DNA of 64,000 bases from assembly GCA_022072055.1 (NCBI GenBank), contig JAJVIK010000010.1:224627-288626 (forward strand), in the 5' to 3' direction. This document shows positions 1 to 8,413 of this stretch, one piece after another. Numbering within the stretch: position 1 is the first letter of the stretch; each line of letters starts with the position of its first letter. Position numbers and translations under genes: made by a program. The DNA comes from a bacterium. Its GTDB lineage: Bacteria; Hinthialibacterota; Hinthialibacteria; OLB16. The notes beneath the pieces are model-generated. The model was given only the letters and a program-made list of their open reading frames with translations, did not search any database and was not told the DNA's origin.

Positions 1-276
1 CGCATCACACGACCTCGCGCGATTCATGACGGAACGTCCCAAGCCGCATGGAACATTCAACAGATGCTTGTAGCGCCCCAAGAACCCGATAGGGATAGGA
101 AAGGCGCAATCAGGCGCGCTCACCCTCTTCCCGTTCGATGTCTTCGGGTATGAGTCGTTTCCTGCGGGATAGGGATGAGGCTTCCCTCCTTTACCGGGGA
201 ACCCCTCTTGCCCGACAATTCCCTTCGCTTTTCGCGAGTTCTGTCGCTTCTGGCTCCGGCGAAGGAGGCACATGGC
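1..276. other. Leader region before the GH20 gene, no gene seen
   Basis: No coding frame here has recognisable protein content. The only clear signal is the ribosome-binding site GAAGGAGG at 261-268, eight bases before the ATG at 277. I see no convincing promoter, terminator or end of a preceding gene. Confidence 0.5.
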
Positions 277-2160
277 ATGAAACGTTTCATGGTATTGTTT
301 GGGGAGGTTCTTTTGCTACTCACGACAGTTTCTTCCCGCGGTGATTCAGCCGATTCCACTCAACTGATCCTCTTACCCGGCCCCCGTTCCGTTGTCGTCT
401 CCGGCGGGGAGTATGTCATTCCAGCTGATGGAGTCTTCTCATTTCGAAATGTCCGGGAGGATATGGCGCACACGCTTGCGGACCATCTGCGCGCGTTCCT
501 GCCGCGCAACGCCTCACCGCCGACAATTTTCCATGCGGATCCCAAGGCCATTCCGCGCGCTCAGGGTTATTCCCTGTCAGTCGCAGCTGACGGCATACGC
601 ATCAGCGCGCATGATGAGGCGGGTCTGTTCTATGGCCTCATGACTCTGCGGCAGATCGCGCGTCAATCGCCGCAAGGGAAACTCCCTTTCGTTCAAATCG
701 AGGATTGGCCCGAGTTCCCCAATCGCGGAGTGCTTTTGGATGTAAGCCGCGACAAGGTTCCGGAGATGGAAACCCTGTACGCCCTGGTGGATCGTCTGTC
801 GGAATGGAAGTGTAACCAGTTGCAGCTTTACACCGAGCACACTTTCGCATATCGCGATCATCCCATTGTCTGGCGGGATGCCTCGCCGATGACACCGGCG
901 CAGGTGCGCGCGCTGGATGATTATTGCCGCGAACGCTTTGTGGAGTTTGTGCCCAATCAGAACTCCTTCGGCCACATGGATCGCTGGCTCAAGCACGAGC
1001 AGTACAAGCGCCTCGCGGAGATGCCCGAGGGCGGGTCCGATCTGTGCGGCGTCGATCCCGAGTGCGAGAATTTCATCGCGGGGCTCTACGCCGACCTGCT
1101 GCCGAACTTCTCCAGCCGTCATTTCAATGTCTGCTGCGATGAGACCTGGAGCCTGGGCAAAGGACGCAGCAAGGAAGCGGCGGATCAGAAGGGGGTGGGA
1201 CGGGTCTATCTCGACTTCCTCCTCAAGATCCATGACCTCGTCGCGTCCCATGGACGCACCATGATGTTCTGGGGCGACATCATCATGCAACATCCCGAAC
1301 TGATCCCGGAACTCCCCAAGGATGTCATCGCAATGGAATGGGGTTATGAGGCCGAGCACCCTTTCGCGGAGCATGGCAAGAAGTTTGCCGAGTCCGGGAT
1401 CCCCTTCTATGTCTGCCCCGGAACATCCGCCTGGAACTCACTTGTCGGGCGCACCGACAATGCCATTCAGAACCTTCGCAATGCGGCCCAAAACGGGCTT
1501 GCCAACGGCGCGGTCGGATACCTGGTCACCGATTGGGGGGATGGCGGGCATTGGCAGCCGCTCCCGGTTTCGTACCTGGGCTATGCCTGCGGCGCCGCTT
1601 TCAGCTGGTCGTATGAGGCCAACCAGAAACTCGACATCCGGCGGGCGCTCGATGTCCATGCCTTCCAGGATTCGGCCGGAATCATGGGGCGACTGGCCTA
1701 TGACTTGGGGAATGCCTATCAGAAAACGGGCGTTACGATCCCCAACAGCACCCTCTATTACATGCTCCTCCAGCATCGCACTGAAGGCCCCATCGCGGGC
1801 GCCGCGTTGGAACACTCCAGCACCGAGAGTCTGACCGTAACCATCCGACTCATCGATGACATCATGGGCAGCTTGCCGAACGCAAAGATGTCCGGCCCGG
1901 ATGCCGAGACTGTCGAGCGCGAGTTCCGGATCGCGGCGGACCTGGCGCGCTTTGCCTGCCGACTCGGCATCAGTCGCATCGAGGCGGGCGGAGTGGGGAC
2001 ATCGGAGTTGCCCGCGGAAAAGAAGAAGGCTCTGGCCGCGGAGCTTGAGCCTCTCATTCCCGCGTTCCGTCAGGTGTGGCTGGAGCGCAATCGTTCGGGC
2101 GGGCTCAAGGACAGCGCGGGGCGCTTGGAAAACCTCTTGGCTGCATTGAAAAAGAGTTGA
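277..2160 (+). CDS. Secreted GH20 family beta-N-acetylhexosaminidase-like glycoside hydrolase
   Basis: The 627-residue product begins with a signal peptide (MKRFMVLFGEVLLLLTTV). An N-terminal GH20b-like domain follows at about 40-125, then a TIM barrel from about 150. The family Asp-Glu pair is seen in CCDETW near residue 287; many GH20 enzymes have GGDE there, so the two Cys replacing Gly-Gly are unusual. A later MFWGDI strand also fits GH20. The expected role is release of terminal N-acetylhexosamine from glycans outside the cytoplasm. I chose ATG 277 because GAAGGAGG lies just upstream and a signal peptide follows directly; an earlier in-frame ATG at 175 has neither. The gene is monocistronic and convergent with the next gene. 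Substrate cannot be told from the sequence. Confidence 0.8.
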   Translation: MKRFMVLFGEVLLLLTTVSSRGDSADSTQLILLPGPRSVVVSGGEYVIPADGVFSFRNVREDMAHTLADHLRAFLPRNASPPTIFHADPKAIPRAQGYSLSVAADGIRISAHDEAGLFYGLMTLRQIARQSPQGKLPFVQIEDWPEFPNRGVLLDVSRDKVPEMETLYALVDRLSEWKCNQLQLYTEHTFAYRDHPIVWRDASPMTPAQVRALDDYCRERFVEFVPNQNSFGHMDRWLKHEQYKRLAEMPEGGSDLCGVDPECENFIAGLYADLLPNFSSRHFNVCCDETWSLGKGRSKEAADQKGVGRVYLDFLLKIHDLVASHGRTMMFWGDIIMQHPELIPELPKDVIAMEWGYEAEHPFAEHGKKFAESGIPFYVCPGTSAWNSLVGRTDNAIQNLRNAAQNGLANGAVGYLVTDWGDGGHWQPLPVSYLGYACGAAFSWSYEANQKLDIRRALDVHAFQDSAGIMGRLAYDLGNAYQKTGVTIPNSTLYYMLLQHRTEGPIAGAALEHSSTESLTVTIRLIDDIMGSLPNAKMSGPDAETVEREFRIAADLARFACRLGISRIEAGGVGTSELPAEKKKALAAELEPLIPAFRQVWLERNRSGGLKDSAGRLENLLAALKKS

Positions 2161-2301
2161 ATGGATCCGTGAAGCAAACCGCCGTCACGACACCGCGGGT
2201 CGAGTTTCTCGGCCGGCTTCCCGGCGACACGGTTGCATTCGATTACAGGCTGGAGAGCGCATGCCTGAGGTGGGTCTCCACCACTCCGCCGGCAGCGGAA
2301 C

Positions 2302-3450
2302 TCAGCCTTCCAGCGCGGCGAGAATCCCCTGGATGCACACTTTCCAGTTACGCTCGCGGCGGACCCAATCGAGCCCCGCGCGCCCCATTTCGACACGCCG
2401 ATCCGGGTCCTCAAGGAGAGCGCCGATGGCTTGGATGAGGGCCTCCAGGTTATCGGGAGGAACCATCAGGCCGGTCTTTCCAGGGAGCATCGCCTCGGGA
2501 ACCCCTCCGGATTCGGCGCCGATTGTGGGTTTGCCGCAAGCCGCCGCCTCCTGGAGCACCAAGCCCAGGCCTTCCACGCTGGGGCCATCCTGAATTGCGG
2601 GGAGGAGAAAGACATCACAGGCCTGATAGAAGAGGTGGAGCGCCTCCTCATCGGTTTTTCCCCAGAATCGAATATGGTCCTCAAGGTTCTCGCGTTTGGT
2701 CAGCTTCCGAAGCGCCTCCTCTTCGGGGCCTCGACCGACAATCCAGTACTCGATCCCCGGCCACCGGTCCCTCAGCGATTTCACCGCCTGAATGACCAGA
2801 CGGTGCCGTTTCCGGGAAACCAGCCTCCCTACAGTGAGCAATATGGGACCTCCATCGAGAACCCCGAGCCTCTCGCCGGCCAGCCCTTCGGTCCGATCGG
2901 GCTGGAACCGGTCCAGGTCCACTCCCAGCGGACACAAGCGGACCTTTTCGGTCGGGACCCCGAATTCAATCACCTGGTCCCGAGTGAATCGGCTGATCGC
3001 AAGGATGGCGTGGGCCTCGCGATAAATCTCAAGGAGAACCCTCTTCCCCACGGACGAGGGTTTGGGGAGCTCGAACTTGAGAAACTCATACCCATAGGCA
3101 AACACTGAAAAGGGGGTCTCAATCCCTTGTTTGTGAACAAGCAGACCATAGGCGCCGCCAAAAGAGGGGTTGATGGCGAGCAGGTGATCCGACCGGCTGA
3201 GGACTTGGCGGCGGAAACCTCCGGTGGCGAGGAAGCCCGGAAGGAGCCGCGCCGGCCCGGCGTTGTAGCCGGGAAAACGGAAGACCGGGTAGTCCAGCGT
3301 CCGGTCATGGGTATCGGCATCGGGAAGTTTTGGGGCAAGGACGCCTGAGAGGCGCCCCGCGCGGTGGAGTTCCCGCGCGAGGTCCGTTGAGAGTCGCGAT
3401 AGGCCGCCCTCGATGGGCGGGAAATCCGCCGTGGCGAGAGCGATTTTCAA
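2302..3450 (-). CDS. GT4 family glycosyltransferase
   Basis: The 382-residue protein has the two Rossmann lobes of GT-B enzymes. The N-terminus (MKIALATADFPPIEGGLS) carries the Gly-rich acceptor-side loop. The C-terminal lobe has the GRLVSRKR donor-side segment near 210 and the GT4 retaining signature EGLGLVLQEAAACGKP near 285, an E-x7-E motif. It should transfer a sugar from a nucleotide donor onto a cell-surface glycan or lipid. Its ATG overlaps the stop of the PilZ gene by 4 bases, so the two form one translationally coupled operon read leftwards. Donor and acceptor are not predictable. Confidence 0.87.
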   Translation of the reverse strand: MKIALATADFPPIEGGLSRLSTDLARELHRAGRLSGVLAPKLPDADTHDRTLDYPVFRFPGYNAGPARLLPGFLATGGFRRQVLSRSDHLLAINPSFGGAYGLLVHKQGIETPFSVFAYGYEFLKFELPKPSSVGKRVLLEIYREAHAILAISRFTRDQVIEFGVPTEKVRLCPLGVDLDRFQPDRTEGLAGERLGVLDGGPILLTVGRLVSRKRHRLVIQAVKSLRDRWPGIEYWIVGRGPEEEALRKLTKRENLEDHIRFWGKTDEEALHLFYQACDVFLLPAIQDGPSVEGLGLVLQEAAACGKPTIGAESGGVPEAMLPGKTGLMVPPDNLEALIQAIGALLEDPDRRVEMGRAGLDWVRRERNWKVCIQGILAALEG

Positions 3451-3848
3451 ATCTTGCTGAGAACGTACTGGTCGATGGCCTGCCGGTCGGCCTGGTCGAT
3501 CTCGGTAAAGGAAATCGCGATGCCGTGCCGGTATTCACGTCCGGGAACTTCCTTCTCGATCCAGACCGCCTTGCCGATGGCGTGGATCGGTTTGTCCCGG
3601 ACAGGGAGCGAGATCTGCATGTCGATCTGGCTCTTGAACAGAAGGAAGTCATCCACGACGCTCTCGCGCTGCTGGGTGAGGTGGGTGTCGAGCAGTTCGA
3701 TAAAGACCCCGCCGGCGCTGATGTCTCGGGTGAACGCCTCGCGGTAGTTCATCCCCTTGATGGCGGCCGAGGATCCCACGAGCTTAAACTCGATGCGAAC
3801 TCGGGCCTGGAGGCGGACATGTTGTCGAAGATTCTCGGGATTCGTCAT
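3447..3848 (-). CDS. PilZ domain protein, putative cyclic-di-GMP receptor
   Basis: This 133-residue protein is essentially a single PilZ domain. The RxxxR type motif is seen in RQHVRLQARV near residue 9, and the [D/N]xSxxG motif is DISAGG near residue 42, followed by a beta-barrel ending in HGIAISF. PilZ domains of this form bind cyclic-di-GMP. Coupling by a 4-base overlap to the GT4 gene suggests control of polysaccharide assembly or surface behaviour by the second messenger (inference). No other domain is present, so it would act by protein-protein contact. Confidence 0.82.
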   Translation of the reverse strand: MTNPENLRQHVRLQARVRIEFKLVGSSAAIKGMNYREAFTRDISAGGVFIELLDTHLTQQRESVVDDFLLFKSQIDMQISLPVRDKPIHAIGKAVWIEKEVPGREYRHGIAISFTEIDQADRQAIDQYVLSKI

Positions 3849-3920
3849 CGGCCTGCTGACTTTCCTTGGAAATTACACCCCCCCCGGCCCCCGCCGTCCC
3901 AACAGCATGGCGACACGGTG

Positions 3921-3945
3921 GGCTTAAGCACGCTAGACTTAAGCC
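3921..3945. promoter_or_regulatory. Perfect 8-bp inverted repeat in divergent intergenic region
   Basis: GGCTTAAG at 3921-3928 and CTTAAGCC at 3938-3945 form a perfect dyad with a 9-bp spacer. It lies between the leftward PilZ/GT4 operon and the rightward epimerase gene. There is no T tract, so an operator is more likely than a terminator. No regulator is identified. Confidence 0.45.
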
Positions 3946-4072
3946 AGGAAGCCTAGCATGGGGAGCTTTCCCTGGACAAGGGAGAACCCCGGCCCGGGAA
4001 CCCCGCGCACTTGCGATGGGCGGGTGGACGGAGGATACTGCGCGCTACGTCTGTCAGCGACCCAAACCAGTG

Positions 4073-5212
4073 ATGAAACGAAAGAAATTCGCCTGCGTCG
4101 TGGGCGCTCGTCCGAACTTCATGAAGATGGCGCCCCTGATGGAGGCGTTGCGCCCATTTTCCGAGGAAGTCTCCGTCCAGCTGATCCACACAGGCCAGCA
4201 CTACGATGAACGCCTATCCGGGCTGCTGTTCCGTCAGCTGGCCCTGCCTCAGCCGAACCTCTACCTGGGTGTGGGTTCGGGGAGTCATGCCCAGCAGACC
4301 GCGCGTGTCATGATGGCCTTTGAGGAGTACTGCCTGGAGGAGAAACCCGATCTAGTCCTGTTGGTCGGGGATGTGAACTCCACCCTGGCCTGCTGCCTGG
4401 TGGCCGCCAAGCTCCTGATTCCGGTTGCCCATGTGGAGGCGGGCCTGCGTAGCCGCGACCGCACCATGCCGGAGGAGATCAACCGAATCGTGGTGGATGC
4501 CCTGGCGGATATCTTGTTCACCACCTGCCGCGAGGCGGATGAGAACCTGATCCGCGAGGGAATTCCCAAGGAGAAGATTCACTTTGTGGGGAATGTGATG
4601 ATCGATTCCCTCCGCAAATTCCTGCCTCAGGCCACCCCGCCCTCGGTCCTTTCAAGGCTTGAGGATCCGGGGCAATTCGGAGTGGTTACCCTCCATCGCC
4701 CGGCGAATGTGGACGATCCGACAACCTTGCGAGCGTTGGTGGGGAGCTTCATGGAGGTGTCCGCGAATCTCCCCCTGATTTTCCCTTGTCATCCTCGCAC
4801 CCATCAGCGACTTCGGGAATTCGGATTCGAGGTGGATGATTCCCTGAGCGAGGATGGCTCGCGCTTGGGGGAGTCTCGGGTGTGGATGGTTCCGAGCTTG
4901 GGCTACCTGGAGTTCATCTATCTACTCGATAAGGCCAAGGTCGTGCTGACCGATTCCGGGGGTATTCAGGAGGAGGTGACCGTGCTGGGAACCCCCTGCC
5001 TCACCCTCCGTGAGAATACCGAACGACCGATCACCCTCGATGGCGGAATCAACACGTTGGTGGGACGTGATCCGGCGGTGATTCGCGAGGCCATGGAGCG
5101 TGTTCTCTCCAATGGCCCGGTCCAACCTCGCGTGCCCGAGAAATGGGATGGGGGATCCTCGACCGAAATCGCCCAGATCCTTGTCAATTGGGTGAGAAAC
5201 GGACCAAACTGA
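4073..5212 (+). CDS. wecB: UDP-N-acetylglucosamine 2-epimerase (non-hydrolysing)
   Basis: The 379-residue product interconverts UDP-GlcNAc and UDP-ManNAc, which feeds ManNAc or ManNAcA into surface polysaccharides. Family marks are VGARPNFMKMAPL at the N-terminus, TGQHYDERLS with the conserved His-Tyr-Asp, VGDVNSTLA, HVEAGLRS, PEEINR, TLHRPANVD and DSGGIQEE. Length matches bacterial WecB/MnaA. I start at ATG 4073, where homology begins; the open frame upstream adds about 69 low-complexity residues. The next gene's start lies 20 bases past the stop, so the two are probably cotranscribed. Confidence 0.93.
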   Translation: MKRKKFACVVGARPNFMKMAPLMEALRPFSEEVSVQLIHTGQHYDERLSGLLFRQLALPQPNLYLGVGSGSHAQQTARVMMAFEEYCLEEKPDLVLLVGDVNSTLACCLVAAKLLIPVAHVEAGLRSRDRTMPEEINRIVVDALADILFTTCREADENLIREGIPKEKIHFVGNVMIDSLRKFLPQATPPSVLSRLEDPGQFGVVTLHRPANVDDPTTLRALVGSFMEVSANLPLIFPCHPRTHQRLREFGFEVDDSLSEDGSRLGESRVWMVPSLGYLEFIYLLDKAKVVLTDSGGIQEEVTVLGTPCLTLRENTERPITLDGGINTLVGRDPAVIREAMERVLSNGPVQPRVPEKWDGGSSTEIAQILVNWVRNGPN

Positions 5213-5232
5213 AAGGCGACAGGAGGGACGCG

Positions 5233-5952
5233 ATGGCCGGACCGCTCAAGCTGAAAAGCCCGCCGTACCTGAACATCGCCAACTTGGTGTCCCTCCTGCG
5301 GCTGGTGCTCCTGCCGGTCTTCTTCTATTTCCTTTTCTACTACATCAAGTGGCGCGGGAGCGGCGATGGGGATGGGGTCCTGGCCCATGTCTTCTATTTG
5401 CTGGCCCTCGTCACGGTTCCCGTCATCCTTTTTACGGACTATCTGGACGGCTGGCTGGCGCGTCGCTTTAAGCTGGTCAATCCCCTCGGCGCGTTCCTCG
5501 ATCCGCTGGCGGACAAATTCTTCGCGTTCTTCGCCATCGCGCTTCTGGCCTGGGCGGAGGAACTGCCGGTCTGGCTCGCCATGGTGGTGTTCTTCAAGGA
5601 GCTCTTCATCCTGGTCGGTTGGGTGTTGCTCTTCATCCTGGGATACGACACGGAAATTTCACCCTGCGGAACAGGCAAGGCGGCGGCGGTCTGCCAAGGG
5701 GCGGTGGTCCTGGCCGCTTTACTCACCCTGCCGGGGCAGGAGGTCTTTTCCATCCCCGGAGTCCCGCTCCATGCACTGGCGCAGCTTATCAACCAGATGT
5801 GGTTCCACATCGTCACGGCGGCGCTGACCACTCTGGCCGGGGCCTTCTATGTGCTGGAGGGCCTGCAGCGCTCGCAGCGCATCCTTCCGGTGGAAGACGA
5901 AAAGGTGACAGTCCTTCAAGTGGGGGAAAGCGGTCAGGCCAAGGACCACTGA
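5233..5952 (+). CDS. pgsA: CDP-diacylglycerol-glycerol-3-phosphate 3-phosphatidyltransferase-like
   Basis: The 239-residue integral membrane enzyme carries the full CDP-alcohol phosphatidyltransferase signature DG-x2-AR-x8-G-x3-D-x3-D, starting at DGWLAR near residue 75. The opening PPYLNIANLVSLLRLVL matches the N-terminal amphipathic and first membrane segment of PgsA. Several hydrophobic segments follow. It should make phosphatidylglycerol phosphate at the inner membrane. The chosen ATG follows a strong CAGGAGGG site at about 5219-5226. A Gly/Asp-rich insert and a C-terminal tail of about 30 residues are slightly unusual. Another alcohol acceptor is possible. Confidence 0.8.
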   Translation: MAGPLKLKSPPYLNIANLVSLLRLVLLPVFFYFLFYYIKWRGSGDGDGVLAHVFYLLALVTVPVILFTDYLDGWLARRFKLVNPLGAFLDPLADKFFAFFAIALLAWAEELPVWLAMVVFFKELFILVGWVLLFILGYDTEISPCGTGKAAAVCQGAVVLAALLTLPGQEVFSIPGVPLHALAQLINQMWFHIVTAALTTLAGAFYVLEGLQRSQRILPVEDEKVTVLQVGESGQAKDH

Positions 5953-5971
5953 GCCCGCTCGGAGTCAGGCA

Positions 5972-8161
5972 TCAAGCATCGCCGGATGACCGCCGCGCCC
6001 CCAAGGCTCGCAGGAAAGAGAGCACCCGCGCAAAGATCTCCTCCGATTCGGGACCATTGATGATGCCATGAGTTGTCCTGGCGAAAAACGCCGCTTCTCT
6101 GTGAGAGGAGCCCACGCCTCGCACAATTCGATAGGCGCTTTCGGGGTCCACGATCGGATCCTCGGTCCCTTGGACCACAAGGATCGGAACACGGATGTCC
6201 GGGAGGGACCGCTCAAGCATTTCCATGGCCTTTCCCAGTTCGGCCACACCGGAGACCGGGATGCGATCATAGTTGACCCGTGGGTTTTCAGGGGTATGGG
6301 AGATGAAGTCCCATCCCAAGCCGCCGCCGCCAAAGCGCTCCAGGAGCCAGTTGAAGGTGGCCACCGGCGAGGCGAACCGAGAGGCCGCGCTCTTCAGGTG
6401 CAGCGGTGTGTTGATGGCGAAGGCCGCTTGGACCTTGTTCCCCTTGCGCGCTGACGCGAGCAGCGCCAGACCGCCGCCGGTGGAAAAGCCCCCCACAATG
6501 ATCCGGTCGGTGAGCGACTTAATGACCGCGTATCCCCGATTCAGCGACTCGTACCATTCCTCCCAGGGAGTCCTCGCCAAGTCTTCCGGAGAAGTCCCAT
6601 GCCCGCGCAGTCGAACCCCATAGACCGCATAGCCGCCGCGAAACAGATACTCGGCGAGCGCGCGGACCTCCTGGGGCGCCGAGAGATACCCATGCACAAG
6701 GACCACCCCCGCGCGGGGACGCTTGGGAGAGAGCAGGAACGGCCGGCCCACCTTCGGCGGGGGGCTTTGAAGGGTGCGGTGGCGCGCGTAGTCCTCCTCG
6801 AAGAGGCGACAGTCCTCTTCCAGGAAGATCTCACGGATTTGCTCCGACAGGGATCGGGGATGAATTCGCGCAACCTCCGCGATGGTTCCGACAACGCGGG
6901 GTAGCGGTTCGATCTCGTTGGCGATCACTTCGGTGAGCTCGGTCATGCGCACTGCGTGAAAATCCGCTTTCCCCCGCACCAGGCCGAAGTTCTTCGTATA
7001 CCCCTTGTGGTCACGCCTGAGCAGTCCCTCGCGAACACACAGATCGACAAAACTATGGAACTTGGGGCTGTAATCCTCGTACAGAATGTCCCGGTAGGTC
7101 CGCGCGAGCAGGGAGTGCACCCGCGGCGGGTTCATCGCCAGGATGCGGTGGGTGGAAAGGAAGATCCGATTGCGATACTGGCGCTCGGTGAAGCGGCGCG
7201 CGCGTTGGTGGCGGATCAGGGTGGCGAAGATGTGATCGTAGTTGAGGGTGGTGAGCCGATAGATTTCGCTCATGTGGTGGAGCATCAGTTGCCGCGCGGC
7301 GTCATTGAACGCGGATCTCGGGTTCTCCTCGAGCGCGGCGAGATCGCCTGGTCCACACGCCATGAGCTCGGCGTACTCGGGGGTCTCCAGGTACTTCCTC
7401 GCATCAATCGGCTCCCCCAAGGTGATGTCGATGTCGGTGTCCGCGGAGAGCAGGGTCCCCTCCAGAGAGAGTTCCTCCAAGGCTCTCGGTCCGAGGCCGG
7501 AGCTCCACGCCCGCGCGAGTCGAACAAACGGGTTTTCGCCCGCGCGCATGGGGAAGTAGGTGACATTCACCGGAACGATCACGGTCCGTTTGGACAACGC
7601 CTGCTCGAAGGAGGAAAGGTCGAAACGCTTGAGGACCTCTTCAAGACCCGCCTGAGAGGGAGCGTGCGCCAGGCAGCCGAGCTTGTGGCGGTAGAACTCG
7701 GCGCGCAGAGCCAGCGAGGCAGCCCCGGTGTGCGGAGGTCGTCGGATCCCCCGATGGAAGATCCGAAAAGCGCCGGCGGGATCCACCACCTTCTTGTCCT
7801 TCACCATCAGCCCCTCGGGAAAGATGATCCAGGGGTGGTCCCCACGCAGGAGCGATCGAACGATGATCTTGTCGCGGTCGGGGTCCTTGGTCGACACAGT
7901 CCCCATCGCCCGCATGTAGGCTCCAACCTTGCCCACAAACAGCCCTTCATCGGCCAATGACCAGACCTCCAGCCCGGTCGCCTTGTGGAGTTCATAGGGC
8001 AGGAAGATGGTCTCGAGGCGGGTGAAATGGTTTACCACGAAGAGGATCGACATCTCCGGAGTGAGGTCCGCAAGGCGATGGAGGCGGATATCGGCCTTGA
8101 TCAGGCGAGTGGCCAGATCAAGGGCCCATTTGGTGGACTTGAACGCCAGCGCGGAGGACAT
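5972..8161 (-). CDS. Fusion of PlsC-like acyltransferase and alpha/beta hydrolase
   Basis: This 729-residue protein has two recognisable catalytic halves. The N-terminal half resembles glycerol-3-phosphate/lysophosphatidate acyltransferases, with NHFTRLE near 45 and FPEGLMVKD near 117. The C-terminal part, from about 480, is an alpha/beta hydrolase with oxyanion segment VLVHGYLSAP, nucleophile elbow GFSTGG near 557, and likely Asp in EDPIVD and His in TTHGII. A central region of about 250 residues has no family I can name. The arrangement suggests membrane lipid remodelling, pairing acyl transfer with acyl release (inference). It ends 20 bases from the convergent pgsA-like gene. Confidence 0.75.
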   Translation of the reverse strand: MSSALAFKSTKWALDLATRLIKADIRLHRLADLTPEMSILFVVNHFTRLETIFLPYELHKATGLEVWSLADEGLFVGKVGAYMRAMGTVSTKDPDRDKIIVRSLLRGDHPWIIFPEGLMVKDKKVVDPAGAFRIFHRGIRRPPHTGAASLALRAEFYRHKLGCLAHAPSQAGLEEVLKRFDLSSFEQALSKRTVIVPVNVTYFPMRAGENPFVRLARAWSSGLGPRALEELSLEGTLLSADTDIDITLGEPIDARKYLETPEYAELMACGPGDLAALEENPRSAFNDAARQLMLHHMSEIYRLTTLNYDHIFATLIRHQRARRFTERQYRNRIFLSTHRILAMNPPRVHSLLARTYRDILYEDYSPKFHSFVDLCVREGLLRRDHKGYTKNFGLVRGKADFHAVRMTELTEVIANEIEPLPRVVGTIAEVARIHPRSLSEQIREIFLEEDCRLFEEDYARHRTLQSPPPKVGRPFLLSPKRPRAGVVLVHGYLSAPQEVRALAEYLFRGGYAVYGVRLRGHGTSPEDLARTPWEEWYESLNRGYAVIKSLTDRIIVGGFSTGGGLALLASARKGNKVQAAFAINTPLHLKSAASRFASPVATFNWLLERFGGGGLGWDFISHTPENPRVNYDRIPVSGVAELGKAMEMLERSLPDIRVPILVVQGTEDPIVDPESAYRIVRGVGSSHREAAFFARTTHGIINGPESEEIFARVLSFLRALGARRSSGDA

Positions 8162-8317
8162 GGGCGAGTAATCTACCCTTGGGGGCTACCCCTGCTCAAC
8201 CCACTCAAGTGAAGCGCCCCACCTTGCGCCCCGCGGAGGCGGGAAATCGACAGCCGCTTGCTTACACGCGGGGGATGGCGGGCGCGAGTCTTAGGGCTTT
8301 TCTCACTTGAATGTAGC

Positions 8318-8350
8318 GCAGGAGGGACGCGCTTCGTCACGTCCCGCTGC
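8318..8350. repeat. GC-rich imperfect hairpin, possible REP-like element or terminator
   Basis: GGGACG (8324-8329) pairs with CGTCCC (8340-8345), flanked by GCAG and CTGC. It lies about 64 bases past the stop of the leftward isomerase-like gene and has no T tract on either strand. It could be a rho-independent-like stem or a dispersed intergenic repeat. The surrounding 250 bases hold no gene. Confidence 0.35.
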
Positions 8351-8413
8351 CCCGTAAAACCAGCCACGACTGAGCATGACCCTCCGAGGCGGTCCACGCC
8401 AACATGAACCGCT

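Noticed and set aside
3866-4072. Upstream extension of the 2-epimerase frame
   Set aside because: The first 69 codons have no homology and cross the inverted repeat; family homology starts at ATG 4073.
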